From Streptomyces lomondensis (lineage in GTDB: Bacteria > Actinomycetota > Actinomycetes > Streptomycetales > Streptomycetaceae): a stretch of 64,000 nucleotides of DNA. This document shows positions 7,389-16,469 of the stretch, one piece after another. Both the position numbers and the translations under genes were made by a program. The DNA lies in contig NZ_BMWC01000006.1 in assembly GCF_014651035.1 (NCBI RefSeq), forward strand, positions 124,001 through 188,000. The letters are read 5' to 3'. The first letter of the stretch is position 1, and the number at the start of each line of letters is the position of its first letter. The notes below the pieces were generated by a model. The model was not told the origin of the DNA. It searched no databases and saw nothing but the letters and a program-made list of their open reading frames with translations.

Positions 7389-7900
7389 GCGTCCTTCAAC
7401 TCCAGTGCGTCCAAGGCCACTTGGGTGACCTCTTCGGGCGTACGGCCGTCAGTGGCGACGACGGCCGTGGCGACCTCCTCGTACAGGTGCCGGCGGGCCT
7501 CCATCAGCTCGCGCCACTGCTTGCGCGGGTTGACGGCGAGCAGCGGGCGGGCCGCGTTGAGGCCGGTGCGCCTGACCGCCTCCTCGACGTCCATCGACAG
7601 GTACACCACCCGCCGCCCGGCGAGCAGCGCGCGGGTGTCGGCGTCGAGGATCGCGCCGCCGCCGAGCGCCAGCACTCCGTCGTGCTCGGCGAGCGCGTCG
7701 CGTACGGCCGTCTTCTCGATCGCCCGGAAGGCCGGCTCGCCCTCGTCGACGAAGATCTCGGCGATGGTCCTGCCCTGCGCGGCGACGATGTCGTCGTCGG
7801 TGTCCCGGTAGGTCACGCCGAGCCGCTCGGCCAGCAGCCGCCCGACGGTGGACTTGCCCACGCCCATCGGACCGACCAGGACGACCAGCGGCGCGCTCAT
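7385..7900 (-). CDS. aroK: shikimate kinase
   Basis: AroK phosphorylates shikimate with ATP. The 171-residue protein has the Walker A motif GPMGVGKSTVGRLLAERL near residue 11, the DTDDDI shikimate-binding motif near residue 34, and the GGGAILD segment near residue 80. It overlaps aroC upstream and aroB downstream by four bases each (ATGA), an arrangement that favours balanced synthesis of the three enzymes. Confidence 0.97.
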   Translation of the reverse strand: MSAPLVVLVGPMGVGKSTVGRLLAERLGVTYRDTDDDIVAAQGRTIAEIFVDEGEPAFRAIEKTAVRDALAEHDGVLALGGGAILDADTRALLAGRRVVYLSMDVEEAVRRTGLNAARPLLAVNPRKQWRELMEARRHLYEEVATAVVATDGRTPEEVTQVALDALELKDA

Positions 7901-9081
7901 CGGATGGCGAGGTTGTCGAGGTACGAGGTCACGTTGCGGCGGGTCTCGGTCACCGAGTCGCCGCCGAACTTCTCCGCCACCGCGTCCGCGAGCACGAGCG
8001 CCACCATGGCCTCGGCGACGATGCCGGCGGCCGGGACCGCGGACACGTCCGAGCGCTGGTGGTGGGCCTGCGCCGCCTCGCCGGTGGTGACGTCCACGGT
8101 CTGCAGGGCGCGCGGCACGGTCGCGATCGGCTTCATCGCGGCGCGCACCCGCAGCAGCTCACCGGTGGTCAGGCCGCCCTCGGTGCCGCCGGAGCGGCCG
8201 GAGGTACGCCGGATACCGTCGTCGGTCTTCACGATCTCGTCGTGCGCCTGGGAGCCGGGCACCCGTGCCAGTTCGAAGCCGTCGCCGATCTCGACGCCCT
8301 TGATCGCCTGGATGCCCATGAGGGCGCCGGCCAGCCGGGCGTCCAGCTTGCGGTCCCAGTGCACGTGCGAGCCGAGGCCGACCGGCACGCCGTACGCCAG
8401 GATCTCGACCACGCCACCGAGGGTGTCGCCGTCCTTGTGGGCCTGGTCGATCTCGGCGACCATCGCCTTCGACGCGTCCGCGTCCAGGCAGCGCACGGGG
8501 TCCGCGTCCAGCTTCTCCACGTCGGCCGGTGTCGGGTACACGCCCTGCGGCGCCTTCGCCGAGGCCAGCTCCACGACATGGCTGACGATCTCGATGCCGG
8601 TCGTCTCCTTGAGGTACGACCGGGCCACCGCGCCCAGGGCCACGCGCGCGGCGGTCTCACGGGCGGAGGCCCGCTCCAGGATCGGCCGGGCCTCGTCGAA
8701 GCCGTACTTCTGCATGCCGGCGAGGTCGGCGTGGCCGGGGCGCGGGCGGGTCAGCGGGGCGTTGCGGGCCAGGCCGGCGAGGATCTCCGGATCGACCGGG
8801 TCGGCCGCCATGACCTGCTCCCACTTCGGCCACTCGGTGTTGCCCACCATGATCGCCACCGGGGAGCCGAGGGTGCGGCCGTGCCGGACGCCGCCGAGGA
8901 AGGTGACCTCGTCCCGTTCGAACTTCATCCGGGCACCGCGTCCATAGCCCAGGCGCCGCCTCGCGAGATGGTCCGCCACCATGTCCGTGGTGATCGGCAC
9001 GCCGGCGGGCAGACCCTCCAGCGTCGCGACGAGTGCGGGACCGTGGGACTCCCCCGCGGTCAGCCAGCGCAACCTGCTCAA
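7897..9081 (-). CDS. aroC: chorismate synthase
   Basis: AroC converts EPSP to chorismate using reduced FMN. It is 394 residues, a normal length. The family signatures GESHGPALVATLEGLPAG (near the N-terminus) and the arginine/serine-rich SGRSGGTEGGLTTGE region are intact. The start codon is TTG at 9081, with GAGGAG five bases upstream; the encoded MSRLRWLTAGESHG is the conserved beginning. It heads the coupled aroC-aroK-aroB set, 137 bases downstream of the small repeat-tailed membrane protein. Confidence 0.97.
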   Translation of the reverse strand: MSRLRWLTAGESHGPALVATLEGLPAGVPITTDMVADHLARRRLGYGRGARMKFERDEVTFLGGVRHGRTLGSPVAIMVGNTEWPKWEQVMAADPVDPEILAGLARNAPLTRPRPGHADLAGMQKYGFDEARPILERASARETAARVALGAVARSYLKETTGIEIVSHVVELASAKAPQGVYPTPADVEKLDADPVRCLDADASKAMVAEIDQAHKDGDTLGGVVEILAYGVPVGLGSHVHWDRKLDARLAGALMGIQAIKGVEIGDGFELARVPGSQAHDEIVKTDDGIRRTSGRSGGTEGGLTTGELLRVRAAMKPIATVPRALQTVDVTTGEAAQAHHQRSDVSAVPAAGIVAEAMVALVLADAVAEKFGGDSVTETRRNVTSYLDNLAIR

Positions 9082-9218
9082 CGGTGCTCCTCAGTGCTCG
9101 CGCCCGTACTGCTGCGTACGCGCGTCCTCGCGTACGGCGACGGCCTGACCGGGTGCGCGGCCCGGTCCGCCACCTCCGATCCTCCCACGTCCGGGCCGTC
9201 TGTCCGGCGGGCGGTCCA

Positions 9219-9623
9219 TCAAGCGGACGCGTTCGCGGACGGACCGTCGCCCTGACGCTGCTGCGGCGCGTACGCCCCCAGGAAGTCGGCACCGCTCGGC
9301 TGCTGCGCGGGCTGAGCCTGCTGCGGCGCGTACGCGCCGAGGAAGTCCGCCCCACTGGCCTGCTGCTGATTCTGCTGCGGGGCGTACTCCCCCAGGTAGT
9401 CCGCACCGCGCCCCTGCCCGTACTGCGCTGCCGCGTGGACGGGCTGCCCGCCGCGGACGGCGCGCCGGTGGGCGATCCTGCGCTTGATCTTCACGACCCA
9501 GGACGCGACGACGGCGAGCATGATCAGGGCGAGCACCGTGATCTGCACCCAGTCGGGCAGGAACCACAGCAGGGACTCGAATATCTGGGACTTGACGGAC
9601 GCCTGAGGCAGACCTGCGGACAT
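9219..9623 (-). CDS. small membrane protein with triple GADFLGAYAPQQ tail
   Basis: A 134-residue protein of unknown function. One transmembrane helix lies at about 27-46 (ITVLALIMLAVVASWVV), followed by a basic stretch KIKRRIAHRR that should face the cytoplasm. The tail contains three near-identical 12-residue repeats, GADYLGEYAPQQ (73-84), GADFLGAYAPQQ (91-102) and the same again (111-122), separated by Gln/Pro linkers. GGGAGGGG upstream supports the ATG at 9623. It lies between aroE and aroC in the same direction. The tail could be a docking or assembly module, but nothing shows a partner. Confidence 0.8.
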   Translation of the reverse strand: MSAGLPQASVKSQIFESLLWFLPDWVQITVLALIMLAVVASWVVKIKRRIAHRRAVRGGQPVHAAAQYGQGRGADYLGEYAPQQNQQQASGADFLGAYAPQQAQPAQQPSGADFLGAYAPQQRQGDGPSANASA

Positions 9624-9674
9624 GACGGACTTTCCCCTCCCTTGTTCCGCCCCCTGCGGAACCGAGAGCGGATC

Positions 9675-10502
9675 CTATCCGTCGGCGAGAGCGCGCTCGC
9701 CCGCTTTTCGCATGGCGTCCAGGGGCGCCGGGGCCAGCCCCGTCATCTGCTCGACCTGGAGCACGGCCTGGTGCACCAGCAGGTCGAGGCCGCTGACGAC
9801 GGCACCGCCGTACGCCGACCAGCGCGCCGCGAGGACCGTCGGCCAGGGGTCGTACAGCACGTCGAAGAGGGCCGCCGGCCGTTCCGGCACGGACCGGGCG
9901 AGGGCGTCGGTGACACCGGCCGGCGTGGTGCTGATCACCAGGGGCGCGCGCAGGGCCTGCTCGGCGTCCGCCCAGTCGGCGATGCGCACCGAGACGCCCA
10001 GCCGCTCGGCCCACTGCCGCATCTCGGCGGCCCGGGCCTCGCTGCGCACGTACACGGCGATCTCGCCCGGGCAGATCCGGGCCAGCGCGGCCAGCGCGGA
10101 GGAGGCGGTGGCGCCCGCGCCGAGGATCGCGGCGGCCTCGACCTTGTCGACGCCGTGCTCGCGCAGCGCCGCGACGATGCCGGGGATGTCGGTGTTGTCA
10201 CCGGTCCGGCGGCCGTCCTCGGTGAAGACGACGGTGTTGACGGCGTCTACCGAGGCCGCGGTCTCGCTGATCTCGTCGAGCAGCGGGATCACGGCCCGTT
10301 TCAGCGGCATGGTCAGCGACAGCCCGGCCCACTCGGCTCCGAGCGTCTCGAAGAAGCCGGGCAGGCCGGCCTCGTCGACCTCGAACCTGTCGTACGTCCA
10401 GCCCGTCAGCCCCAACTCCTGGTAGGCGGTGCGGTGCAGGACCGGGGAGAGCGAGTGGGCGATCGGGGAGCCGAGTACGGCGGCCCGGCGTGGTGCGGCC
10501 AT
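9675..10502 (-). CDS. aroE: shikimate dehydrogenase
   Basis: AroE reduces 3-dehydroshikimate to shikimate with NADPH. The 275-residue protein shows the substrate-binding start VLGSPIAHSLSPVLHRTAY, the catalytic-lysine region LTMPLKRAV (Lys near residue 83), and the Rossmann glycine motif AILGAGATASSALAAL. The ATG at 10502 follows the mltG stop by 11 bases. The alaS-ruvX-mltG-aroE order is typical of Gram-positive genomes. Confidence 0.95.
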   Translation of the reverse strand: MAAPRRAAVLGSPIAHSLSPVLHRTAYQELGLTGWTYDRFEVDEAGLPGFFETLGAEWAGLSLTMPLKRAVIPLLDEISETAASVDAVNTVVFTEDGRRTGDNTDIPGIVAALREHGVDKVEAAAILGAGATASSALAALARICPGEIAVYVRSEARAAEMRQWAERLGVSVRIADWADAEQALRAPLVISTTPAGVTDALARSVPERPAALFDVLYDPWPTVLAARWSAYGGAVVSGLDLLVHQAVLQVEQMTGLAPAPLDAMRKAGERALADG

Positions 10503-10513
10503 CAGGGTTGTCC

Positions 10514-12226
10514 TCAGTTGTTCCGCGAGGCGTTGAACTGGTCGACCAGCTTCTGGTGTTCGGCGTTCGTCTTCGTGAACTTGCTGGTCTTGCCGTCGAG
10601 CGAGATGAAGTAGTACCAGCCGTCGTCCGTCGGGTTGAGGGCGCCCTTGACCGCGTCCTCGCCCGGGTTGTCGATCGGACCGGGCGGCAGCCCCTTGTGG
10701 AAGTACGTGTTGTAGGGGTTGTCGTAGTTCCGCAGTTCGCTCAGGCTCAGGTCGATCTTGCTCTGGTTCTTGATGTAGTTGTACGTGGAGTCGAACTCCA
10801 GCATGCCGTTGGTCTGCGGGTTCCCGGGCTTCATACGGTTGTAGACGACCTCGGCCATCTTGCGGAAGTCGCTGTGGCTCGTGCCCTCGGCCTGCACCAG
10901 GCTGGCGACGGTGACGAGCTGCCAGGGGTCTTCGAGTCCGAGGCTCTCGGCCTTCTTCTCGACCCCGAGCTTGTCGTACGTCTCGGTGGCCCGCTGGACC
11001 ATGGACTTCAGGACGTCCTCGGGCTTCTGGCCTTCGCTCACGCCGTAGCTGGAGGGGAAGAGGAAGCCTTCCAGCGGGTCCTTGACGTTCGGGTGGTTCT
11101 GCGCCCAGGCGGGCAGGCCGAGCTTCTTGTAGTCCTTCTTGGCGACCTCGGCGGTGGTGCCCTCCTTGACCTCCAGCCGCTTGTCGATGAGCCGGTAGAT
11201 GTCGGCGTTGCGCTTGCCCTCGGCGATGATCAGGTTGTCCCGGCTGTCCGGGCTGAGCATCAGTTCGACCGCACTGTCGGCCGACATTTGCTTTTGCAGC
11301 GTGTACACGCCGTCCTGGATCGTCCTGCCCTCGGGATTGCCGGCCTGGGCCGAGACGAAGGCGTCGACGCTCTTGACGACGCCGGCGGCCTTCAGCACCC
11401 GGCCGATCGTGTAGCCGTCCGCGCCCTTGGGGATCTCGACGGACACCTGCTGCCCGTTGCCGTCGCCCGCGAAGTCCGGGGCGTCGCCGAAACGATCCTG
11501 GTAGAACTGGTAGCCGAAGTAGCCGACGCCGGCGATGCCGCCGCCGAAGACCAGGACGACCACCAGGCAGGCCATGCCGTTGCGGCGCTTCTTGGGCTTG
11601 CCGCCGCGTCCGCGCTTGTCGTCGCGGCTGCGGCGGTCCCTCGGCTCGTCGCCGTCGTCATCGTCGTCCCCGCCCGCGAAGAAGGCGTGTTCGCCCTGGT
11701 CGGGCCCGGGGTCCCAGTCGGTCTCCGGCTCGGGCTCGGGTTCGGCCCGCCGCCGGCCGGGCGGCTCCGGGGGCGGATACGCGTCGGGCGTGCCGTAGTA
11801 GTCGGGCTGGCCCGCGCCGTACGCGCCGCTCTGCTGCCCGTACGGGTCGGCGGGGTCGCCGGGGTACGAGACCTGCTGGTGCGCGTCGGTGGCCCAGCCG
11901 CCGTTGTCGTACTGCTGCTGGTGGTACCCCTGCGCCTGCTGCTGGTGGTCGCCCTGCCCCGGGTACTGCTGGTGCCCGTGGGCCTGTGCCGCGTACTGCT
12001 GGTCGTACTGGTACTGCTGCTGCGCCTGACCGTATCCGGCCTGCTCGCCGGTGCCCCAGTCGCCGTACTGCGGCTGCTGCGGCTGCTCTGGATAGTGCTG
12101 CGGCTGGCCGCCGTAGGGGGACTGCGGGCCCGTCTCGGCCTGCTGCCCTCCCCATCCGCCGTCCCCGTACAACGGGTCCTCCGGATGCCACGGTTCGGAG
12201 CCTTGGCCCCGGCCATACTCAGTCAT
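10514..12226 (-). CDS. mltG: endolytic murein transglycosylase MltG
   Basis: MltG cuts nascent peptidoglycan strands within the membrane zone and ends their elongation. The 570-residue protein has a long cytoplasmic Gln/Tyr/Gly-rich leader (about 1-200), a basic segment (RDRRSRDDKRGRGGKPKKRR), one membrane helix at about 220-245, and an extracytoplasmic YceG domain. The expected catalytic glutamate is Glu447 in LVQAEGTSHSDF, followed by the conserved VYNRM. The leader is much longer than in E. coli MltG, a common feature of streptomycete homologues. AGGGGATCG precedes the ATG. Confidence 0.93.
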   Translation of the reverse strand: MTEYGRGQGSEPWHPEDPLYGDGGWGGQQAETGPQSPYGGQPQHYPEQPQQPQYGDWGTGEQAGYGQAQQQYQYDQQYAAQAHGHQQYPGQGDHQQQAQGYHQQQYDNGGWATDAHQQVSYPGDPADPYGQQSGAYGAGQPDYYGTPDAYPPPEPPGRRRAEPEPEPETDWDPGPDQGEHAFFAGGDDDDDGDEPRDRRSRDDKRGRGGKPKKRRNGMACLVVVLVFGGGIAGVGYFGYQFYQDRFGDAPDFAGDGNGQQVSVEIPKGADGYTIGRVLKAAGVVKSVDAFVSAQAGNPEGRTIQDGVYTLQKQMSADSAVELMLSPDSRDNLIIAEGKRNADIYRLIDKRLEVKEGTTAEVAKKDYKKLGLPAWAQNHPNVKDPLEGFLFPSSYGVSEGQKPEDVLKSMVQRATETYDKLGVEKKAESLGLEDPWQLVTVASLVQAEGTSHSDFRKMAEVVYNRMKPGNPQTNGMLEFDSTYNYIKNQSKIDLSLSELRNYDNPYNTYFHKGLPPGPIDNPGEDAVKGALNPTDDGWYYFISLDGKTSKFTKTNAEHQKLVDQFNASRNN

Positions 12227-12347
12227 CGATCCCCTAGAGCCGCGAGGCGGCGGTCACGCGGCTTCCGGCTCGGCTCCCGTCCCGCCTCTTGCTGTGCGGC
12301 GGCTGTTCGAATGCCGCCGCATCGCGCGGAACGTTACCGTATCGCGA

Positions 12348-12812
12348 TCAGATGACCACTTCGACGCCTTCGCCGGGTGCTTTACCTGACACCCGTTCGG
12401 ATTCAAGCGCCTGTTGCAGGATGACCACGGCTGCCGCCTGGTCGATGACGGACCGCCCCTTCTTGGACTTCACGCCCGAAGCGCGCAGTCCCTGACTGGC
12501 CGTCACCGTCGTCATGCGTTCATCCAGGAGTCTCACCGGAACCGGGGCGATCATGCGCGCCAGTTCCTGGACGAAGCCGCGGACCTTGACGGCGGCCGGG
12601 CCCTCGCCGCCCTTGAGGGAGCGCGGGAGACCGGCGACCACCTCGATGGGCTCGTACTCCTCGACGAGTTGCTTCAACCGCCGCTGGGCTGCGGGGATGT
12701 CACGCCCCGGGACCGTCTCCACCGGGGTGGCGAGGATCCCGTCGGGGTCGCACGAGGCGACCCCGATGCGGGCGTCCCCGACGTCGATCGCGAGTCGACG
12801 TCCTCTGCGCAT
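12348..12812 (-). CDS. ruvX: YqgF/RuvX family Holliday junction resolvase-like protein
   Basis: The YqgF family has an RNase H fold and is linked to pre-16S rRNA 5' end processing and proposed Holliday junction cleavage. The 154-residue protein has the first acidic motif LAIDVGDARIGVA near residue 8, the second acidic segment VAGLPRSLKG, and the third acidic region LLDERMTTVTA. It is 15 bases downstream of alaS and upstream of mltG, the usual neighbourhood. The ATG at 12812 has a weak ribosome site. Confidence 0.92.
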   Translation of the reverse strand: MRRGRRLAIDVGDARIGVASCDPDGILATPVETVPGRDIPAAQRRLKQLVEEYEPIEVVAGLPRSLKGGEGPAAVKVRGFVQELARMIAPVPVRLLDERMTTVTASQGLRASGVKSKKGRSVIDQAAAVVILQQALESERVSGKAPGEGVEVVI

Positions 12813-12827
12813 ACTCTCGACCGTCTC

Positions 12828-15500
12828 TTACTTGGCCGTCTCGGCGACGAGTCGCTCGACGGCGTCGACGGCGTCGCCGATGGCGGCCGGGTTCTGGCCG
12901 CCGCCCTGGGCGACGTCCGGCTTGCCGCCACCGCCGCCGCCGAGGGTCTTGGCGGCCGTACGGACCAGGTCGCCGGCCTTCAGGCCGCGCTCGCGGGCGG
13001 CGTCGTTGGTGGCGATGACCGTCAGCGGCTTGCCGTTCGCCACCGTGAACAGGGCGACGACGGCGGCCCGTCCGCCCTGGATGCGTCCACGCACGTCGAG
13101 CACGAGCTTGCGCAGGTCGTCGGCGGTGGTGCCGTCGGGGACCTGGCCGGTCACGACAGCAACGCCACGGATGTCCTTGGCGGACTCGGCGAGGCCGGCG
13201 GCGGCCTGGAGGACCTTCTCGGCGCGGAACTTCTCGATCTCCTTCTCGGCGTCCTTCAGCTTGCCGAGCATGGCGGAGACCTTCTCCGGGAGCTCCTCCG
13301 GGCGACCCTTGATCAGCTCCTGGAGCTGGGCGACGACCGTGTGCTCCCGGGCGAGGAAGTTGTAGGCGTCCACGCCGACCAGGGCCTCGATACGGCGGAC
13401 ACCCGAGCCGATGGACGACTCGCCGAGCAGCTTCACCAGGCCGAGCTGGGCGGTGTTGTGCACGTGCGTGCCACCGCACAGCTCCTTGGAGAAGTCGCCG
13501 ATGGTCACGACGCGCACGCGCTCGCCGTACTTCTCGCCGAACTCGGCGATGGCGCCCTGCTTCTTGGCCTCGTCGATGCCCATGACGTCGGCGCGCACGT
13601 CGAGGTCGCGGGCGAGCACCTCGTTGATCTTCTGCTCGACGTCGGTCATCACGGCCGTCGGGACGGCGGACGGGGAGCCGAAGTCGAAGCGGAAGCGGCC
13701 GGGCTGGTTCTCGGAACCGGCCTGGGCGGCCGTCGGGCCGAGGGCGTCGCGCAGGGCCTGGTGGGTCAGGTGCGTGGCCGAGTGGGCACGGGCGATGGCC
13801 TTGCGGCGGCGGTCGTCGATCGCGGCGTGGGCCTTGGCGCCGACGGTGACCTCGCCGACCTGGACGACGCCCTTGTGCACGTAGACGCCCGGGACCGGCT
13901 TCTGGCAGTCGCGGACCTCGATGACGGCACCGGAGTCGATCTTGATCTTGCCGGTGTCGCCGATCTGGCCGCCGCCCTCGGCGTAGAACGGGGTGCGGTC
14001 GAGGACGATCTCGACCTCGTCGCCCTCGGTGGCGGCCGGCGAGGAGATGCCGTCGACGAGGATGCCGACGATCGTGGACTCGCCCTCGGTGTCGGTGTAG
14101 CCGATGAAGTCGGTGGCCCCGGCCCGGTCGGCGATCTCGCGGTAGGCGCCGAGGTCGGCGTGGCCGGTCTTCTTGGCCTGGGCGTCGGCCTTGGCGCGCT
14201 CCCGCTGCTCCTTCATCAGGCGGCGGAAGCCCTCCTCGTCCACGGACAGCCCCTGCTCGGCGGCCATCTCCAGGGTGAGGTCGATCGGGAAGCCCCACGT
14301 GTCGTGGAGCAGGAAGGCCTTGTCGCCGGGCAGGACGGTGGAACCGGCTGCCTTGGTGTCGCTGACGGCGGTGTCGAGGATGTTGGTGCCGGCCTTCAGC
14401 GTCTTGAGGAAGGCGTTCTCCTCGGCGAGGGCGACCTTCTCGATCCGCTCGCGGTCGGTGATCAGCTCCGGGTACTGCTGCCCCATCATGCCGATGACGA
14501 CGTCGATCAGGTCCTTGACCACCGGGCCGGTGGCGCCGAGCAGGCGCATGTTGCGGATGGCGCGGCGCATGATGCGGCGCAGCACGTAGCCGCGGCCCTC
14601 GTTGCCCGGGGTGACGCCGTCGCCGATGAGCATGGTGGCGGTGCGCATGTGGTCGGTGACCACGCGCAGGGAGACGTCCGAGGAGTGGGCGTCGCCGTAG
14701 CGGACGCCGGTCAGCTCGGTGGCCTTGTCGATGACGGCCATCGAGGTGTCGATCTCGTACATGTTCTGCACGCCCTGCAGAATCATGGCGAGGCGCTCGA
14801 GACCGAGGCCGGTGTCGATGTTCTTGCTGGGCAGGTCGCCGAGGATCTCGAAGTTGTCCTTGCCGGTGCCCTCGCCCCGCTCGTACTGCATGAAGACGAG
14901 GTTCCAGATCTCCACGTACCGCTCGTCGTTGACGGCGGGGCCGCCCTCGGCGCCGAACTCGGGGCCGCGGTCGTAGTTGATCTCGGAGCAGGGGCCGCAC
15001 GGGCCGGGGACGCCCATGGACCAGTAGTTGTCCTTCATGCCGAGGCGCTGGATGCGCTCCTTCGGCACGCCGACGACCTCGTGCCAGATCCGCTCGGCCT
15101 CGTCGTCGTCCTTGTAGACGGTGATCCACAGCCGCTCGGGGTCGAGGCCGTAACCGCCCTTGTCCTGGGGGCTGGTGAGCAGCTCCCAGGCGAGCTCGAT
15201 GGCGCCTTCCTTGAAGTAGTCGCCGAACGAGAAGTTGCCGCACATCTGGAAGAACGTGCCGTGCCGGGTGGTCTTGCCGACCTCTTCGATGTCCGGCGTG
15301 CGCACGCACTTCTGCACGCTGGTGGCGCGGCTGAAGGGCGGCTTGACCTCACCCAGGAAGTAGGGCTTGAAGGGCACCATGCCGGCCGGGACGAGGAGCA
15401 GAGTCGGGTCGTCCGCGATGAGCGACGCCGAAGGGACGACGGTGTGACCGCGCTCCTCGAAGAAGCTCAACCAGCGGCGGCGGATCTCAGCCGACTCCAT
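12828..15500 (-). CDS. alaS: alanyl-tRNA synthetase
   Basis: AlaRS charges tRNA-Ala and edits Ser/Gly mischarging. It is 890 residues, full length. A class II catalytic domain fills about 1-460, with motif 2 around TRHGTFFQMCGNFSFGDYF. The editing domain has zinc ligands His573 and His577 (HSATH) and Cys675 and His679 (CGGTH), all intact. A C-Ala oligomerisation domain follows and ends in a glycine-rich GGGGGGKPDVAQGGG stretch. The ATG at 15500 shares one base with the stop of the preceding small gene (TGATG), so it is coupled to it. Confidence 0.98.
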   Translation of the reverse strand: MESAEIRRRWLSFFEERGHTVVPSASLIADDPTLLLVPAGMVPFKPYFLGEVKPPFSRATSVQKCVRTPDIEEVGKTTRHGTFFQMCGNFSFGDYFKEGAIELAWELLTSPQDKGGYGLDPERLWITVYKDDDEAERIWHEVVGVPKERIQRLGMKDNYWSMGVPGPCGPCSEINYDRGPEFGAEGGPAVNDERYVEIWNLVFMQYERGEGTGKDNFEILGDLPSKNIDTGLGLERLAMILQGVQNMYEIDTSMAVIDKATELTGVRYGDAHSSDVSLRVVTDHMRTATMLIGDGVTPGNEGRGYVLRRIMRRAIRNMRLLGATGPVVKDLIDVVIGMMGQQYPELITDRERIEKVALAEENAFLKTLKAGTNILDTAVSDTKAAGSTVLPGDKAFLLHDTWGFPIDLTLEMAAEQGLSVDEEGFRRLMKEQRERAKADAQAKKTGHADLGAYREIADRAGATDFIGYTDTEGESTIVGILVDGISSPAATEGDEVEIVLDRTPFYAEGGGQIGDTGKIKIDSGAVIEVRDCQKPVPGVYVHKGVVQVGEVTVGAKAHAAIDDRRRKAIARAHSATHLTHQALRDALGPTAAQAGSENQPGRFRFDFGSPSAVPTAVMTDVEQKINEVLARDLDVRADVMGIDEAKKQGAIAEFGEKYGERVRVVTIGDFSKELCGGTHVHNTAQLGLVKLLGESSIGSGVRRIEALVGVDAYNFLAREHTVVAQLQELIKGRPEELPEKVSAMLGKLKDAEKEIEKFRAEKVLQAAAGLAESAKDIRGVAVVTGQVPDGTTADDLRKLVLDVRGRIQGGRAAVVALFTVANGKPLTVIATNDAARERGLKAGDLVRTAAKTLGGGGGGKPDVAQGGGQNPAAIGDAVDAVERLVAETAK

Positions 15501-15844
15501 CAGTGGTCCTCATTCCGGTTGTACGAGTACGTCGTCCTGTCGACGTACTTCGGGTTGCTGCGGTTCTCGATGGCGGCGTACCGCCGGGGTGCGGGGAGTT
15601 CGGGGTTCTCGTTGATCCCGAGGGCGTCGCCCAGCTCGGCCTCCCGCACGGCCATGTTGTCCCGGACCTCGAGCGCGAAGTCCACCGCGCGGTCCTTGAG
15701 ACGGTGACCGGCCTCGATCGCCTTGTTCCCGGCGGCTCTGGCGAGGCTCTCCGGGGTCAGCTGCTTGAGCTTGCGGTTGACCTTGGTGGTGGCCCACACA
15801 CCGGCGGCGACGCCCGTGGTGAACCAGAAGGTACGGCGGAACAT
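15500..15844 (-). CDS. small conserved membrane-anchored protein, unknown function
   Basis: This 114-residue protein opens with a short hydrophobic anchor (MFRRTFWFTTGVAAGVWATTKV), followed by an amphipathic, probably helical region (about 30-75) and a polar tail rich in Asn, Tyr and Arg. It resembles the actinobacterial DUF6167-type proteins found just upstream of alaS. It overlaps the alaS start by one base and follows the DUF948 protein by nine bases. Partner and function are unknown. Confidence 0.8.
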   Translation of the reverse strand: MFRRTFWFTTGVAAGVWATTKVNRKLKQLTPESLARAAGNKAIEAGHRLKDRAVDFALEVRDNMAVREAELGDALGINENPELPAPRRYAAIENRSNPKYVDRTTYSYNRNEDH

Positions 15845-15853
15845 CGCTGGCTC

Positions 15854-16285
15854 TCAGTCCCTCTTCCCTCGGGAGCTGCGCCGAGAGACCGTGCGGCCCA
15901 CGATCACGGTACGCCTCGACGCCTTGGCGGGCACGTCCTCCTTGCGGCCGCCGAGGGCCCGGCGCACGCCGTAGCCGAAGGCCGCGACCTTGACCAGGGG
16001 GCCGCCGAAGGTGGAGGCGACGGTGGTCGACAGCGCGGAGGCGTTCGACGTGACCTCCTGGACGTCGGAGGCGATCGCGTCGACCCGGTCGATCTGGGTC
16101 TGCGCGGAGCGCACCGCCGCGGAGGCGTCGGCCAGCAGCGGGACGGCCTGGTCGGTCACGTCCGCCACGAGCTTGGTGGTCGCCCTGAGCGTCTGGGCCA
16201 GCCTCGCCAGCGCGACGGCGAGGAAGGAGACCAGGATCGCCCAGAAGACGGCCACCAGGATTCCGGCCACCTCTCCACCGGACAC
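15854..16285 (-). CDS. DUF948 membrane protein
   Basis: The GTG at 16285, preceded by AGGGAGCGGG, gives a 143-residue protein opening MSGGEVAGILVAVFWAILV. A transmembrane helix (about 5-27) is followed by a long predicted coiled coil of alternating hydrophobic and polar residues (LRATTKLVADVTDQAVPLL onward, about 35-90) and a basic C-terminus. This is the architecture of DUF948 proteins, whose role is unknown. It opens the alaS gene group, 183 bases below rpsD and separated from it by a terminator. Confidence 0.82.
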   Translation of the reverse strand: MSGGEVAGILVAVFWAILVSFLAVALARLAQTLRATTKLVADVTDQAVPLLADASAAVRSAQTQIDRVDAIASDVQEVTSNASALSTTVASTFGGPLVKVAAFGYGVRRALGGRKEDVPAKASRRTVIVGRTVSRRSSRGKRD

Positions 16286-16400
16286 TGTGCACCCGCTCCC
16301 TGAAACGTGCCTGAACATCGAAAAAGTCGTGCGACGAGCCTATCGCGCCGGGGGTGGCGCTCCGTACCGGATTACCCGCCGGGGGCTGGTCAATCGCGAA

Positions 16401-16445
16401 AGCCCGCCGCCTCGCCCGCCCGGAGGGGCGGGGAGACGACGGGCT
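16401..16445 (-). terminator. rpsD terminator hairpin
   Basis: On the minus strand, AGCCCG...CCCGCCC pairs with GGGCGGG...CGGGCT around a CTCC loop and is followed by TTTCG. It starts 25 bases past the rpsD stop and separates rpsD from the DUF948-alaS genes. Confidence 0.7.
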
Positions 16446-16469
16446 GAAGTACCGCGTGCCTGCCGGAAA

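Noticed and set aside
12414..15707. Very long plus-strand frame opposite alaS
   Set aside because: High-G+C shadow frame: Val/Asp/Gly/Leu-biased, no ribosome site or family motif, and fully antisense to an intact alaS.
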